Assembly: GCF_003569805.1 (NCBI RefSeq)
Contig: NZ_QVLP01000018.1
Span: forward strand, 1 to 64,000
DNA from: Microbacterium halotolerans
Lineage (GTDB): Bacteria > Actinomycetota > Actinomycetes > Actinomycetales > Microbacteriaceae
Length of the DNA: 64,000 nt
Direction of reading: 5' to 3'
A program made the translations under genes and the position numbers. Positions 17,471 to 26,414 of this stretch are shown here, in pieces. Position 1 is the stretch's first letter; every line of letters starts with the position of its first letter. The notes beneath the pieces were generated by a model. The model saw nothing but the letters and a program-made list of their open reading frames with translations. It made no database searches and had not been told where the DNA came from.

Positions 17471-18055
17471 ATGTCGATAGCGAAGGCGTTCCTGGTGCTG
17501 TTGGGCGAGCGGTCGATGAACGGCAACCAGCTGAGGTCCGAGTTCGAGGCTTGCACGGGGGCGACGTGGCCGCTGAACGTTGGGCAGGCGTACACCACGC
17601 TGCAGCGGCTCGAGCGCGACGGGCTGGTCGCTGTAGGGGCAGATGGCGGTCTGTACACGCTTACCGAGAGCGGCGCGCGCGATGTCGAGCAGTGGTGGAA
17701 CTCGCCGGTGGAGCGGTCACGTCCGGGGCGTGACGAGTTGGCGATCAAGCTGACGCTGGCGGTGGAGGTGCCGGGTGTCGATGTCCGTGCGGTGGTCAGA
17801 GCGCAGCGTGCTGAGTCGATGCGAGTGCTGCACTCATATACGCGGTTGAAGGCCGATGCCGCTGCGGATGCCGCTGACCTGTCGTGGCGGTTGCTGCTGG
17901 AGTCGATGGTGTTCCAGATGGAGGCGGAGATCCGATGGCTGGACCATGTCGAGGCGAGTGTCCTTCGCGAGCAGCGTGAGGTCGCAAGCGGTGCACCGGT
18001 CGACCCTGCACCCGTGGAGGCGACAACGACCGAGGCCAAGAGGAGCGCGCGGTGA
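17471..18055 (+). CDS. PadR-family transcriptional regulator
   Basis: A 194-residue PadR-type winged-helix protein. Residues 1-80 hold the winged helix (AFLVLLGERSMNGNQLRSEF, then PLNVGQAYTTLQRLERDGLV and the beta-wing YTLTESG); the rest is a helical dimerisation domain. PadR repressors commonly control the transporter next to them. The ATG at 17471 is 5 bases after AAGGAGT; an in-frame GTG six bases upstream is less well placed. Its last codon overlaps the ABC ATPase start (GTGA), so the three genes are one operon. Confidence 0.9.
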   Translation: MSIAKAFLVLLGERSMNGNQLRSEFEACTGATWPLNVGQAYTTLQRLERDGLVAVGADGGLYTLTESGARDVEQWWNSPVERSRPGRDELAIKLTLAVEVPGVDVRAVVRAQRAESMRVLHSYTRLKADAAADAADLSWRLLLESMVFQMEAEIRWLDHVEASVLREQREVASGAPVDPAPVEATTTEAKRSAR

Positions 18056-18777
18056 GTGCGCTGCTGGAGCTGGTGGACGTCACTCGCATTCATCGTGAAG
18101 GCGAGTCCGAGGTGCGTGCCCTTGACGGCGTCAGCCTGCGCATCTCCTACGGTGAGCTGGTCGCGGTGATGGGGCCGAGTGGGTCGGGTAAGACCACGCT
18201 GCTGAATCTCGCCGCTGCGTTGGACACGCCGACCTCGGGGCGGGTGCTGGTGGGCGGGCAGGAGATCTCGTCGGCGTCGGCGGAGGAGCGGGCGGCGCTG
18301 CGTCGCCGTCAGGTGGGTCTGGTGTTCCAGGAGTACAACCTGGTCTCCTCGCTGACCGCGTTGGAGAACGTCGCTCTCCCGCTCGAACTTGACGGCACCC
18401 CAGCGCGGGAGGCGCAGGCCGAGGCTCGCGGCCTGCTGGAACGCGTCGGGCTCACCGAGCGCGCAGATGACTTTCCTGACAAGCTTTCGGGCGGCGAGCG
18501 GCAACGGGTGGCGATCGCACGCGCGGTGTCTGGGGCCAGGACGTTGCTGCTGGCGGATGAGCCCACCGGTGCGCTGGACTCGATTCTCGGTGAGGATGTC
18601 ATCGCGTTGCTGCGCGCTCAGATCGGCCCTCGGAGCGGTGGGCTGTTGGTGACTCACGATCCTCGGTATGCGGCGTGGGCTGATCGCACGGTGTTCCTCG
18701 CCGATGGGCGCATCGCCTCGCAGACGGGTGTGTTGGAGCGCGTGACCGATCTGCTCGACCCGGCGCAGGAGGGCTGA
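18052..18777 (+). CDS. ABC transporter ATPase (LolD/MacB class)
   Basis: A 241-residue ATPase of the MacB/LolD/FtsE class: Walker [10 protein letters not shown] near residue 42, the class-specific [20 protein letters not shown] segment near 87-106, signature LSGGERQR near 145 and Walker [13 protein letters not shown] near 165. Such ATPases pair with FtsX-type permeases to push peptides, drugs or lipids across or out of the membrane by mechanotransmission. GTG start overlapping the PadR gene; it touches the permease start by one base. Confidence 0.92.
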   Translation: MSALLELVDVTRIHREGESEVRALDGVSLRISYGELVAVMGPSGSGKTTLLNLAAALDTPTSGRVLVGGQEISSASAEERAALRRRQVGLVFQEYNLVSSLTALENVALPLELDGTPAREAQAEARGLLERVGLTERADDFPDKLSGGERQRVAIARAVSGARTLLLADEPTGALDSILGEDVIALLRAQIGPRSGGLLVTHDPRYAAWADRTVFLADGRIASQTGVLERVTDLLDPAQEG

Positions 18778-21656
18778 TGGCCGATCTGCGCATGGCGGGC
18801 GTGGTGTGGCGCCTCGCGGTCCGCGATCTTTGGCATGGCCGCGCACGAGCGTTGTTGGCGGTCCTGGTCATCGGCGTCACGGTCGCGGGCGGCATCGCGG
18901 TGGACGCGCTGGTGAGATCCTCTGAGGAGACCGACGCGCGTTTTGCGGAGCGGAGCCTGGGCGAGGTCGCCAACGCCCGTGTGCAGTGGTTCGGCGCCGA
19001 TAGCGCACAGCAGAGCCCGCGCGCCGATCTCGCGTTCATGGGCGGCGACGACTTGCCCATCGCGGATGTGGAGGACCGGCTGGAGGAGCTGCTGCCGCCA
19101 GGCGCTGCGACGCTGCCGATGCTGGGCGGCACGGTGACATTGCGCTCAGGGGGAGTGCTGACCGATTGGGTCAGTGCTCTGCAGGGCGAGGTGACAGATC
19201 CCGCGGCGGCGGGGCTCGTCTCCCCGTGGGAGGGAGAGCTGCCCACTGCTCATGATGAGGTGTCGTTGAGCCGGGATCTCGCGCAGCGGCTGAACCTGAC
19301 TGTGGGTGATGCGGTGGACGGCCGGGCAGGGCACGATGAGGACTTCGCTTCGCTGACCGTTGTCGGCGTTCACGAGAACAATCCTCGCGGCAGCGAAGTC
19401 GTCATGGCCGCCGGCAGTCTGCTGCAGACCTCTGCGACCGCTTTGGCCGATGCCGCCACGATCTGGTTCGTCACCGGCGCGGATCTGTCTTGGGACTGGG
19501 TGCTGGCGGGCAACGAGCTCGGGTTCATCACGGTGAGCCGGGACGTCGTGCTCGACCCGCCTGCGTCATCGCAGGTCCCGATCTTCGACGGCGCGCCGCC
19601 CGAGAGCGTCACGCTCGGTGGCATCGCGGTGCTGGTGCTCGCGGCGGTGATCGTGGGCGGCACGCTCGTCGTGCTGCTGATCGCCCCCGTCTTCGCGATC
19701 GGCGCGCGTCGGTCGCGCCGGGACTACGCGCTGCTGCGATCCCATGGCGCTTCCAGACGACACATCCGCGACGTGATGCTGCGCTCCAGCGGCCTCACCG
19801 GCGTCATCGCCGCGGTCATCGGCACGGGTGCCGGTCTGCTGATCGCTGCCGGCATCGTGATGGTCGCCCAGCTTTCGGGGAGCACGGCCTTCCCCGACCT
19901 GCGACTGCCTTGGCTCGACGCTCTGGTGTTCGTGCTCGCGGGTGCTGGCATCGCCTTGCTGGCCGCGTGGGCACCTGCGCGCCGGGCGATGCGCGAGGAT
20001 CCACTGCACGCGATGCGCAACAGCGAGCCCACGGCGGCCGTACCATGGCGTCGCACGTTGCTGATCTTCCTGCTGCTGGTGGCAGGTGGCGTCGCGGCCG
20101 CAGCGGTGGCAGCGTTCACGGGACAGCGGTGGCTGCTGCTGATCGGCGGGGCCCTGGCAGCTGTCGCCGTGATCGTTGCGCTGCCGGCCGCACTGATCCC
20201 GTTGAGTCGGCTCTCGGCGCGGCTGCCGGTGGCGTCGCGAGCCGGGGTGCGGGAGGCGGCGCGACGCCCTAGCCGCACCGTCCCGGCGGTGACCGGCGTG
20301 GCCGCAGCGCTCGCACTGGCCATCTGCATCAGCATCGTCACCGCCACCCAGTACGCGACGGCCGGGTCTCGATGGGCGCTGCGCGCCGACCCCGGCACGT
20401 TGCTGATCTATGACGGCTTCTACACCGCCGCCAGCGGCAGCGAGAATCCTTTCGTCGACAGCTCACAAGTCGCAGGTGCGGGTGAGGAGTCCACGACAGA
20501 GGGTGAGGCCGCACGGCAACGGCTGCATGACACCATCGACCGATACATCCCTGGCTCGGATCTGTATGACGTGCGGATGCTCGCCCTCGAAGGTGACCCC
20601 TACCCTCGTATCCTCATCCCTCAGGGGAAGCCGTGCCCAGCCTGGGCGGACTACACCGAGGAGTACAACCGTCTGACCGGCCGGTCACCTGGCACCGGCC
20701 GCCCGGCGCCGGCATCGAGTCAGAACTGCTGGATAGACAAGGGCATCACCGACCTGAACCGGCAACCGCTCTGGTCGACCGATGACGGCGGCAACATCGC
20801 GGTCGACGACGGCACCCTCATCACCGCACTCGGGCTGCCCGGCGCCGACCGAGCAGCACAAGCCATCGCCGACGGCAAGATCGTGCTCACCAGGCCCCTC
20901 GACCTGTGGGAGGACGGGACCGCACACCTGGGCATCATGGGCGACGATCCCGTCGAGATGGCTCGGTGGGAACAGCTCTTGGAAGACGCCGGTTCGCAGG
21001 GCGTCTACGAGAACCCACCCGACCCGGTCGAGGTCGACACCGTCATCGCCGACGCCGTCGTGATGGACTGGCCAACGGCCCAATGGCAGGCGTTCATCCC
21101 CGAGTCACTGCTCGCAGGGGCGCCGCTGGGAGAACACGCTCCAGTGGCGGAGCGGGTTGGTCTGGTCGCGACCGGGAACGGTCTGATGGAGGTCGAGGCG
21201 CTCGACGAACTGCGCAACGAGCTGCTGAGCCTCGGCGTCCACGAAGCCACCCAGGCTCGAGACTATGCGAACACAGGCTTGGCGACCACGCTGACGAGCG
21301 TGACGGGCGTCGCAGCACTGATCGCGTTGGCCGCGACCTGGGGCACCGCACAACTCGGAATCACCGACATGCGCCCCGATCTGAGGCTGCTGCACAACAT
21401 CGGCACCAGCCCCCGCACCCGCAGGCGGATCGCAGCCTCACTGACCCTCGTCATCGGGCTGCTCGGCACCGCCGCAGGAACCCTCTGCGGCATCGCCCTC
21501 GGAATCGGCACCGCAGCCGCAATCGCCGGCGATCTCGACATCGACAGCGGCGCATGGGCGCTCACCATCCCCTGGTGGCCCGTGGTCGGAGTCGGCATCG
21601 GTGTGCCGCTCATCACAGCCGCACTCACATGGCTCCGCGAGAGCACGCGGCGATAG
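18777..21656 (+). CDS. ABC transporter permease, FtsX family, two-domain
   Basis: A 959-residue membrane protein. The N-terminal helix (ALLAVLVIGVTVAGGIAVDA, about 25-45) leads to an extracellular domain (50-275), three helices of the first FtsX domain (280-400), further helices (420-540), a second extracellular domain (550-830) and the C-terminal FtsX helices (835-950). This duplicated form is typical of actinobacterial peptide or lipid exporters. It follows its ATPase directly. The operon may be for self-protection against a membrane-active compound, but the substrate cannot be read. Confidence 0.88.
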   Translation: MADLRMAGVVWRLAVRDLWHGRARALLAVLVIGVTVAGGIAVDALVRSSEETDARFAERSLGEVANARVQWFGADSAQQSPRADLAFMGGDDLPIADVEDRLEELLPPGAATLPMLGGTVTLRSGGVLTDWVSALQGEVTDPAAAGLVSPWEGELPTAHDEVSLSRDLAQRLNLTVGDAVDGRAGHDEDFASLTVVGVHENNPRGSEVVMAAGSLLQTSATALADAATIWFVTGADLSWDWVLAGNELGFITVSRDVVLDPPASSQVPIFDGAPPESVTLGGIAVLVLAAVIVGGTLVVLLIAPVFAIGARRSRRDYALLRSHGASRRHIRDVMLRSSGLTGVIAAVIGTGAGLLIAAGIVMVAQLSGSTAFPDLRLPWLDALVFVLAGAGIALLAAWAPARRAMREDPLHAMRNSEPTAAVPWRRTLLIFLLLVAGGVAAAAVAAFTGQRWLLLIGGALAAVAVIVALPAALIPLSRLSARLPVASRAGVREAARRPSRTVPAVTGVAAALALAICISIVTATQYATAGSRWALRADPGTLLIYDGFYTAASGSENPFVDSSQVAGAGEESTTEGEAARQRLHDTIDRYIPGSDLYDVRMLALEGDPYPRILIPQGKPCPAWADYTEEYNRLTGRSPGTGRPAPASSQNCWIDKGITDLNRQPLWSTDDGGNIAVDDGTLITALGLPGADRAAQAIADGKIVLTRPLDLWEDGTAHLGIMGDDPVEMARWEQLLEDAGSQGVYENPPDPVEVDTVIADAVVMDWPTAQWQAFIPESLLAGAPLGEHAPVAERVGLVATGNGLMEVEALDELRNELLSLGVHEATQARDYANTGLATTLTSVTGVAALIALAATWGTAQLGITDMRPDLRLLHNIGTSPRTRRRIAASLTLVIGLLGTAAGTLCGIALGIGTAAAIAGDLDIDSGAWALTIPWWPVVGVGIGVPLITAALTWLRESTRR

Positions 21657-21853
21657 CCGGTATCAAACCGGCAGCTGTCATCTGGCGCGTGGGCACAGCA
21701 CGCGGTATCCACCGAGTCGTGCCTCAACGGGACCTGCAGCGGCACTTGTGACGAGCATCGCAGGGAACCTGCACACCACTGCTGCGCCGTTCCGGGGACT
21801 CTTCGGCCCATCAACGTCCTCGACGGCGTGCGACGCAATGTGAGCTTTCCTTG

Positions 21854-21888
21854 ATCGCAAGACTGACTCTGAGTCAGAATCTTGCGAT
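21854..21888. promoter_or_regulatory. Nested inverted-repeat operator of the carnitine operon
   Basis: Outer arms ATCGCAAGA (21854-21862) and TCTTGCGAT (21880-21888) surround a perfect inner palindrome TGACTC-T-GAGTCA (21864-21876). A further half-site GAGTCA is at 21907-21912, inside the presumed promoter. It is the likely operator of the XRE-TetR regulator that starts 32 bases downstream (inferred). Confidence 0.75.
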
Positions 21889-21910
21889 TAAAGCAAACTT
21901 TGTCTAGAGT
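21883..21910 (+). promoter_or_regulatory. Presumed promoter of the carnitine operon
   Basis: TTGCGA at 21883-21888 and TAGAGT at 21905-21910 are 16 bases apart. The -35 lies inside the operator. The ATG at 21920 is 9 bases after the -10 and has no Shine-Dalgarno sequence, so the first gene may be on a leaderless transcript, which is common in actinobacteria. Confidence 0.5.
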
Positions 21911-21919
21911 CAGTGCTCG

Positions 21920-22813
21920 ATGGGGTATACAGAACGCGACCGGCCCAGGCAGTCGGCAACGGAGCGAGGCATCGCCGCACGTGCGCGGACCGCCATGCGG
22001 GATTCGGGTCTTGCGCAGCGAGAAGTCGCCGCACGGATGGGCATCGATGCGACCAAGCTCTCCAAGTCCCTCGGCCAGACCCGCCGTTTCACGGCAGAGG
22101 AGCTGCTCCAGCTCGCACGTGTGACCGGCGTCACCGTCGATTGGCTCCTCACGGACGAAGGAGTCGAGACAGGCGTCGCGGCTCCGGACGAGAACCTGCT
22201 GCCCGGCACTCGCGACGAGTCCGACGAGCACGCGCTGCGCAGGAGAACCATCGTCGAACATGCCTGGCGGCTCTTCGCCGCACGAGGCTTCGCCGGGGTC
22301 CGGATCAGCGATATCGCCGAGGCCGCCGGGATCTCGAACGCCTCGGTGCACTACTACTTCTCCTCGAAGCAGGAGCTCTTCTCCGAAGCGCTGCCGTACT
22401 CGGTCAAACTCGCATACGACCGGCAGAGCGCCGAACTCACCGAGATCGCCGACCCCGTCGAGCGCCTGCGCACGCTGATCGGCCTGCAGCTGCCCGTCGA
22501 TGAGCTGGTGCGTGCGGAGTGGTCGATCTGGATGCAGACCTGGGTCGCGATCGTGCTGACCGGTGACCAGCAGGCAGAGCACTCGGGCAGCTATCACCGC
22601 TGGTGGCGCACAGTTCGCGATGTCATCGCCGCGGGGCAGACCAGCGGCGCGATCGTCGATGAGCCGCTCGACGATCTCGCCGATGCGCTGACGGCATTCG
22701 TCGACGGTCTCGGCATCCGTGTGCTCACCGGACTGATCACCACAGACGACATGACCAAACAGGTCGACAAGTTCATCAACCGGGTTCTGCTCGCAGAAAG
22801 GAACGCTCAGTGA
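21920..22813 (+). CDS. Fusion regulator: N-terminal XRE helix-turn-helix and TetR repressor
   Basis: A 297-residue protein with two different DNA-binding domains. Residues about 15-75 form a Cro/C1 (XRE) domain (MRDSGLAQREVAARMGIDAT, then LSKSLGQTRRFTAEELLQLA). Residues about 105-155 form a TetR domain (TIVEHAWRLFAARGFAGVRI, SDIAEAAGISNASVHYYFSS), followed by a ligand-binding helical domain to the end. Ordinary TetR proteins have only one. It heads the carnitine-like operon and overlaps the next gene by 4 bases (GTGA), so it probably senses an intermediate of that pathway. Confidence 0.85.
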   Translation: MGYTERDRPRQSATERGIAARARTAMRDSGLAQREVAARMGIDATKLSKSLGQTRRFTAEELLQLARVTGVTVDWLLTDEGVETGVAAPDENLLPGTRDESDEHALRRRTIVEHAWRLFAARGFAGVRISDIAEAAGISNASVHYYFSSKQELFSEALPYSVKLAYDRQSAELTEIADPVERLRTLIGLQLPVDELVRAEWSIWMQTWVAIVLTGDQQAEHSGSYHRWWRTVRDVIAAGQTSGAIVDEPLDDLADALTAFVDGLGIRVLTGLITTDDMTKQVDKFINRVLLAERNAQ

Positions 22814-23694
22814 AGCGCAACGTCATTCTCACCTGTGCCGTCACCGGTGCCGGAGACACCGCAGGCAAGTCGGAGCACGTGCCCGTGACGCCAGAGGAGA
22901 TCGCGACTTCTGCGATCGAGGCCGCCAGGGCCGGTGCGTCGGTCGTGCACATCCATGTGCGCGACCCGGAGACGACCCTGGGGTCGCGCGAGACCGCCTA
23001 CTACGCCGAGGTGCAGCGCCTCATCCGGGAATCGGAAGTCGACCCGGTCGTCAACATGACAGCGGGTATGGGCGGCGACTACGTGATCGACCCGGCCGAC
23101 CCGCTGCGCTCGGTCGCCGGCACCGACCTGGTGAACCAGGAGACACGGCTGCAGCATGTGGCAGAGCTGCGCCCCGAGATCTGCACCCTCGACTGCGGCA
23201 CCCTGAACTTCGGTGAGGGCAGTCAGATGTACATCTCCACGCCCGACATGATGCGCGCGGGCGCGGCGCGCATCCGCGATCTGGGAGTCAAGCCGGAGCT
23301 GGAGTGCTTCGACACCGGCAACATCTGGTTCGCCAACGTGATGCACCAGGAGGGGCTGCTCGACGATCCGCCGCTCTACCAGATCTGCCAGGGCATCCCG
23401 TACGGAGCGCCGGCTGATGCGCGCCTGCTGCACGCGCAGGTCGCCCTGCTGCCCGAGCGCGCGCAGTTCACGGCATTCGCGATCGGACGCAATCAGCTCG
23501 AGTGGGTCGGTCAGTCGGTGCTCGCGGGCGGCCACGCACGAGTCGGCCTCGAAGACAACCTCTACCTGTCCAAGGGCGTCAAAGCGACCAATGCACAGCT
23601 CGTGACCCGAGCGCGCGACATCATCGAATCGCTCGGCGCGACGGTCGCGAGCCCTGACGAAGCCCGCGAGATCCTGGCGCTCGATGCGCACTGA
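22810..23694 (+). CDS. BKACE-family beta-keto acid cleavage enzyme, probable 3-dehydrocarnitine-cleaving
   Basis: A 294-residue TIM barrel of the BKACE (DUF849) family. These Zn enzymes condense a beta-keto acid with acetyl-CoA and split it into acetoacetate and a new acyl-CoA. The Zn ligands are in VVHIHVRDP (about residues 44-52); the start KRNVILTCAVTGAGDT and the block TLDCGTLNFGE are typical. BKACE members differ in substrate. The neighbours, a carnitine-dehydrogenase-like protein and a hotdog thioesterase, point to 3-dehydrocarnitine, giving betainyl-CoA and acetoacetate (CdhC in Pseudomonas). GTG start with AAAGGA upstream. Confidence 0.85.
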   Translation: MKRNVILTCAVTGAGDTAGKSEHVPVTPEEIATSAIEAARAGASVVHIHVRDPETTLGSRETAYYAEVQRLIRESEVDPVVNMTAGMGGDYVIDPADPLRSVAGTDLVNQETRLQHVAELRPEICTLDCGTLNFGEGSQMYISTPDMMRAGAARIRDLGVKPELECFDTGNIWFANVMHQEGLLDDPPLYQICQGIPYGAPADARLLHAQVALLPERAQFTAFAIGRNQLEWVGQSVLAGGHARVGLEDNLYLSKGVKATNAQLVTRARDIIESLGATVASPDEAREILALDAH

Positions 23695-23746
23695 CCGCGG
23701 CGAGACGCCGCCCCGGAATCTGCCGGACACGCCTGAGAAGAGCAGC

Positions 23747-24739
23747 ATGCAGCTTCGCGACATGACGACCATCGGCACCGTCGCATGCGTCGGCGCCGGC
23801 ACGATCGGCGGCGGCTGGGCGGCGTACTTCCTCTCCCGCGGCCTGACCGTGCGGGTCTGGGACCCGAGTACCGACGCACAGGACCGGCTCCGACGCCTCA
23901 TCGACAACGCATGGCCGGCGCTCACCGAGCTCGGTCTCGCCGCCGGCGCCGACCCCGACGCGTGGACGGTGCACGCCGATCTCACCGAGGCGCTGGACGG
24001 CGTCGGGTTCGTGCAGGAATCTGCGCCCGAGAACCTTGAGATGAAGCAGCAGCTTCTTGCCGACATCATGCAGGCGGCTCCCGCGGATGTCGTCGTCGGC
24101 TCCTCGACGTCCGGCTACGGAATGACCGAGATGGCCGCGAACGTGGCGGATGAAGAGCAGGCGGCGCGCCTCGTCGTCGGCCACCCGTTCAACCCGCCCT
24201 ATCTGATCCCGCTGGTCGAAGTCGTCGGCGGCGAGCGCACGGCTGAGTCGGCGACCGAATGGGCGGCCGAGTGGTACGACGCGATCGGCAAATCGGTGAT
24301 CCGGATGGACCGAGAGGTGCCGGGCTTCATCGCGAATCGACTGCAGGAGGCGCTGTGGCGCGAGGCGCTGCACATGGTCGAGAACGGCGAAGCGACCGTC
24401 GAGCAGATCGATCGTTCGATCACGGAAGGCCCAGGTCTTCGCTGGCCGCTTCAGGGCCCGATGCTCACCTTCCATCTCGCCGGCGGTGAAGGCGGTATGG
24501 CGCACATGCTCGACCACTTCGGGCCGTCGCTGCTCTCGCCGTGGACGCGTCTGGACGCCCCGGAGCTGACCCCTGAACTCCGCGACGCGGTGGTCGCCGG
24601 AAGCGAAGCAGAGGCCGGTGAGCGCAGCATCGACGAGCTGGTTCGCGCGCGGGACGCGTCGGTGATCGCGGTGCGCAAGGCGGTCGCCGCGGTCCGCGAA
24701 ACCTTCCCCGGTGCAGCCGACGGGAGCGCGGCCGCATGA
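23747..24739 (+). CDS. Probable L-carnitine dehydrogenase (3-hydroxyacyl-CoA dehydrogenase fold)
   Basis: A 330-residue NAD-dependent dehydrogenase. The Rossmann loop VGAGTIGGGWAAYFLSRG is near residue 12, the catalytic region holds SSTSGYGMTEMA and GHPFNPPYLIPLVEVVGG, and the C-terminal helical domain has GFIANRLQEALWREALHMVE. The combination with BKACE and thioesterase genes, and the length, fit L-carnitine 3-dehydrogenase (CdhA), which makes 3-dehydrocarnitine. ATG 23747 follows GAGAAGAG; an earlier ATG at 23684 would overlap the previous gene. It overlaps the thioesterase start by 4 bases (ATGA). Confidence 0.8.
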   Translation: MQLRDMTTIGTVACVGAGTIGGGWAAYFLSRGLTVRVWDPSTDAQDRLRRLIDNAWPALTELGLAAGADPDAWTVHADLTEALDGVGFVQESAPENLEMKQQLLADIMQAAPADVVVGSSTSGYGMTEMAANVADEEQAARLVVGHPFNPPYLIPLVEVVGGERTAESATEWAAEWYDAIGKSVIRMDREVPGFIANRLQEALWREALHMVENGEATVEQIDRSITEGPGLRWPLQGPMLTFHLAGGEGGMAHMLDHFGPSLLSPWTRLDAPELTPELRDAVVAGSEAEAGERSIDELVRARDASVIAVRKAVAAVRETFPGAADGSAAA

Positions 24740-25176
24740 GCCTGACGACCTACGACACCGCGGTCAAGCGGGAGTGGATCGACTACAACGGGCACATGTC
24801 TGAGGCGTTCTACGTGCTCGTCTTCGGGTTCGCCACCGATGAAGCCATGGCTGCGATAGGCCTCGACGAGGATTACCGTGCGGCGACAGGATGTTCGCTG
24901 TACACGGTCGAGGCGCACGTCCGATACCTCGACGAGGTCGGCCTGGGAGCCGAACTTCGCGTGAGCACGGAGATCATCGGGGGCGCGGCGAAGAAGCTGC
25001 ACATCGCGCACACCATGTCTTCCGGCGGCACCCTGGTAGCGACCGAGGAGATCCTCGCCCTGCACGTCGGGCAGCGGGAGGGACGCAGCGAACCGCTTCC
25101 CGACGACGTTCAGCAGCGGGTGCAGGCCGCGCTCTGCGACGCCCCTGCGTGGGCCGGCCGCCGCGTTCTCGCATGA
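24736..25176 (+). CDS. Hotdog-fold thioesterase, probable betainyl-CoA thioesterase
   Basis: A 146-residue 4-hydroxybenzoyl-CoA-type thioesterase. The motif WIDYNGHMSEAFYVLVF (about residues 14-30) carries the D-x-N-G-H-M signature of the active-site helix, and the later strands include VEAHVRYLDEVGLGAELRV. In carnitine degraders this enzyme (CdhB) hydrolyses betainyl-CoA to glycine betaine and CoA, the last step. Its position between the dehydrogenase and an esterase supports that. Overlaps the dehydrogenase by 4 bases. Confidence 0.8.
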   Translation: MSLTTYDTAVKREWIDYNGHMSEAFYVLVFGFATDEAMAAIGLDEDYRAATGCSLYTVEAHVRYLDEVGLGAELRVSTEIIGGAAKKLHIAHTMSSGGTLVATEEILALHVGQREGRSEPLPDDVQQRVQAALCDAPAWAGRRVLA

Positions 25177-25214
25177 TCACCGATCGACCGTCCGCACCCA
25201 GCGAAAGGAACACC

Positions 25215-26291
25215 GTGCCAGCGCTCTCCGACATCCCCGCACACGTCAGGGACGCCTTCACGCCGCAGATGCGACGAGTCGTCGAGCATCAGCTCGAGCA
25301 TGCAGCGCGGCGGAGCGCTCGACAGGGTGCGGGCTCGGCGGGTGAAGCGACAGGGGACGACGCGGGCAGCCGCGCGGCCGAAGCGGAAGGCGCACTCGCC
25401 GCGGCACGCGCCGAGTACCGTGAGGAGCGCGCGTTCTGGAACGTCGGCGGTCCGACGATGCACGAGACGAATGATCTGTCCATTCGCACATCCGGCAAGG
25501 ACGTCCCGGTGCGGATGCACCGGCCGAGCGCGGACGAGACGCTGCCGGCGATCGTCTACTTCCACGGCGGCGGCTTCATCGTCGGCGATCTCGACACCCA
25601 CGATCGCATCACCCGTGTGCTCGCCGCCGTCAGCGGCGCGGCCGTCGTCGCCGTCGACTACACGCTCGCACCGGAGGGGGCGTATCCGGTCTCGCTGCAC
25701 GAGAGTGCTGGTGTGCTCGCCCATCTCGCCGCGCACGGCGGCCGGTACGGCATCGATGGCAGCCGACTCGCCGTGGCCGGCGACTCGGCGGGTGCCATGC
25801 TCGCACTCGGTGCGACACTGCTCCTGCGCGACGAGCCGGGGCGGCTCGGTGACGAGGCGGACGACGCGGAGCGGGCGTTCGCCTCGCTCAGCTCGATGCT
25901 GCTGTACTACGGCGGCTACGGGCTCGCAGACTCCGTCTCGGCACGCCTCTACGGCGGATTCTGGGACGGCATGGCGGCAGAGGATCTCCGCATCATCGAC
26001 GATGTCTTCCTCACACGCCAGGAGGACCGCACCAGCAGATATACGAACCTCCTGTCCGCCGACCTCGAGGCTCCATTGCCGCCCGCGTACGTGATCGGTG
26101 CCGATCTCGATCCGCTGCGTGACGACTCGTTTGCGCTCGCCCAACGGCTGGAGACCGCAGGCCACGACGTGCAGCGGCGGGTGGTGCCCGGCGTGCTGCA
26201 CTCGTTCCTGCATTTCGGCCGGATGCTGGACGAGGCGAACGAGGCCATCGCCGGCGGTGCGATGTTCGCACGCAGCCGATTCTTCTCCTAG
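25215..26291 (+). CDS. Alpha/beta-hydrolase of the hormone-sensitive-lipase family
   Basis: A 358-residue esterase. The oxyanion motif YFHGGGFIVGDLDTHDR is near residue 116, the nucleophile GDSAG near 190, the acid in GADLDPLRD near 296 and the His in VLHSFLHF near 328. Family members hydrolyse short-chain esters. Within this operon it could free carnitine from O-acylcarnitines (inferred from context only). The GTG at 25215 is preferred because GAAAGGAA lies 4 bases before it; an ATG at 25173 overlapping the thioesterase stop is the alternative. Confidence 0.8.
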   Translation: MPALSDIPAHVRDAFTPQMRRVVEHQLEHAARRSARQGAGSAGEATGDDAGSRAAEAEGALAAARAEYREERAFWNVGGPTMHETNDLSIRTSGKDVPVRMHRPSADETLPAIVYFHGGGFIVGDLDTHDRITRVLAAVSGAAVVAVDYTLAPEGAYPVSLHESAGVLAHLAAHGGRYGIDGSRLAVAGDSAGAMLALGATLLLRDEPGRLGDEADDAERAFASLSSMLLYYGGYGLADSVSARLYGGFWDGMAAEDLRIIDDVFLTRQEDRTSRYTNLLSADLEAPLPPAYVIGADLDPLRDDSFALAQRLETAGHDVQRRVVPGVLHSFLHFGRMLDEANEAIAGGAMFARSRFFS

Positions 26292-26414
26292 GAGGCTGCT
26301 GAATCCACAGCGCCCGGCGCCGCAGCCGGGGAAGCACCAGACACAGCCCGGCACGGCAGCACGGGCCGAGGGAAGCCGTCGAGATCCTCGACGAAGAATG
26401 TGAAGGGAAATCGA

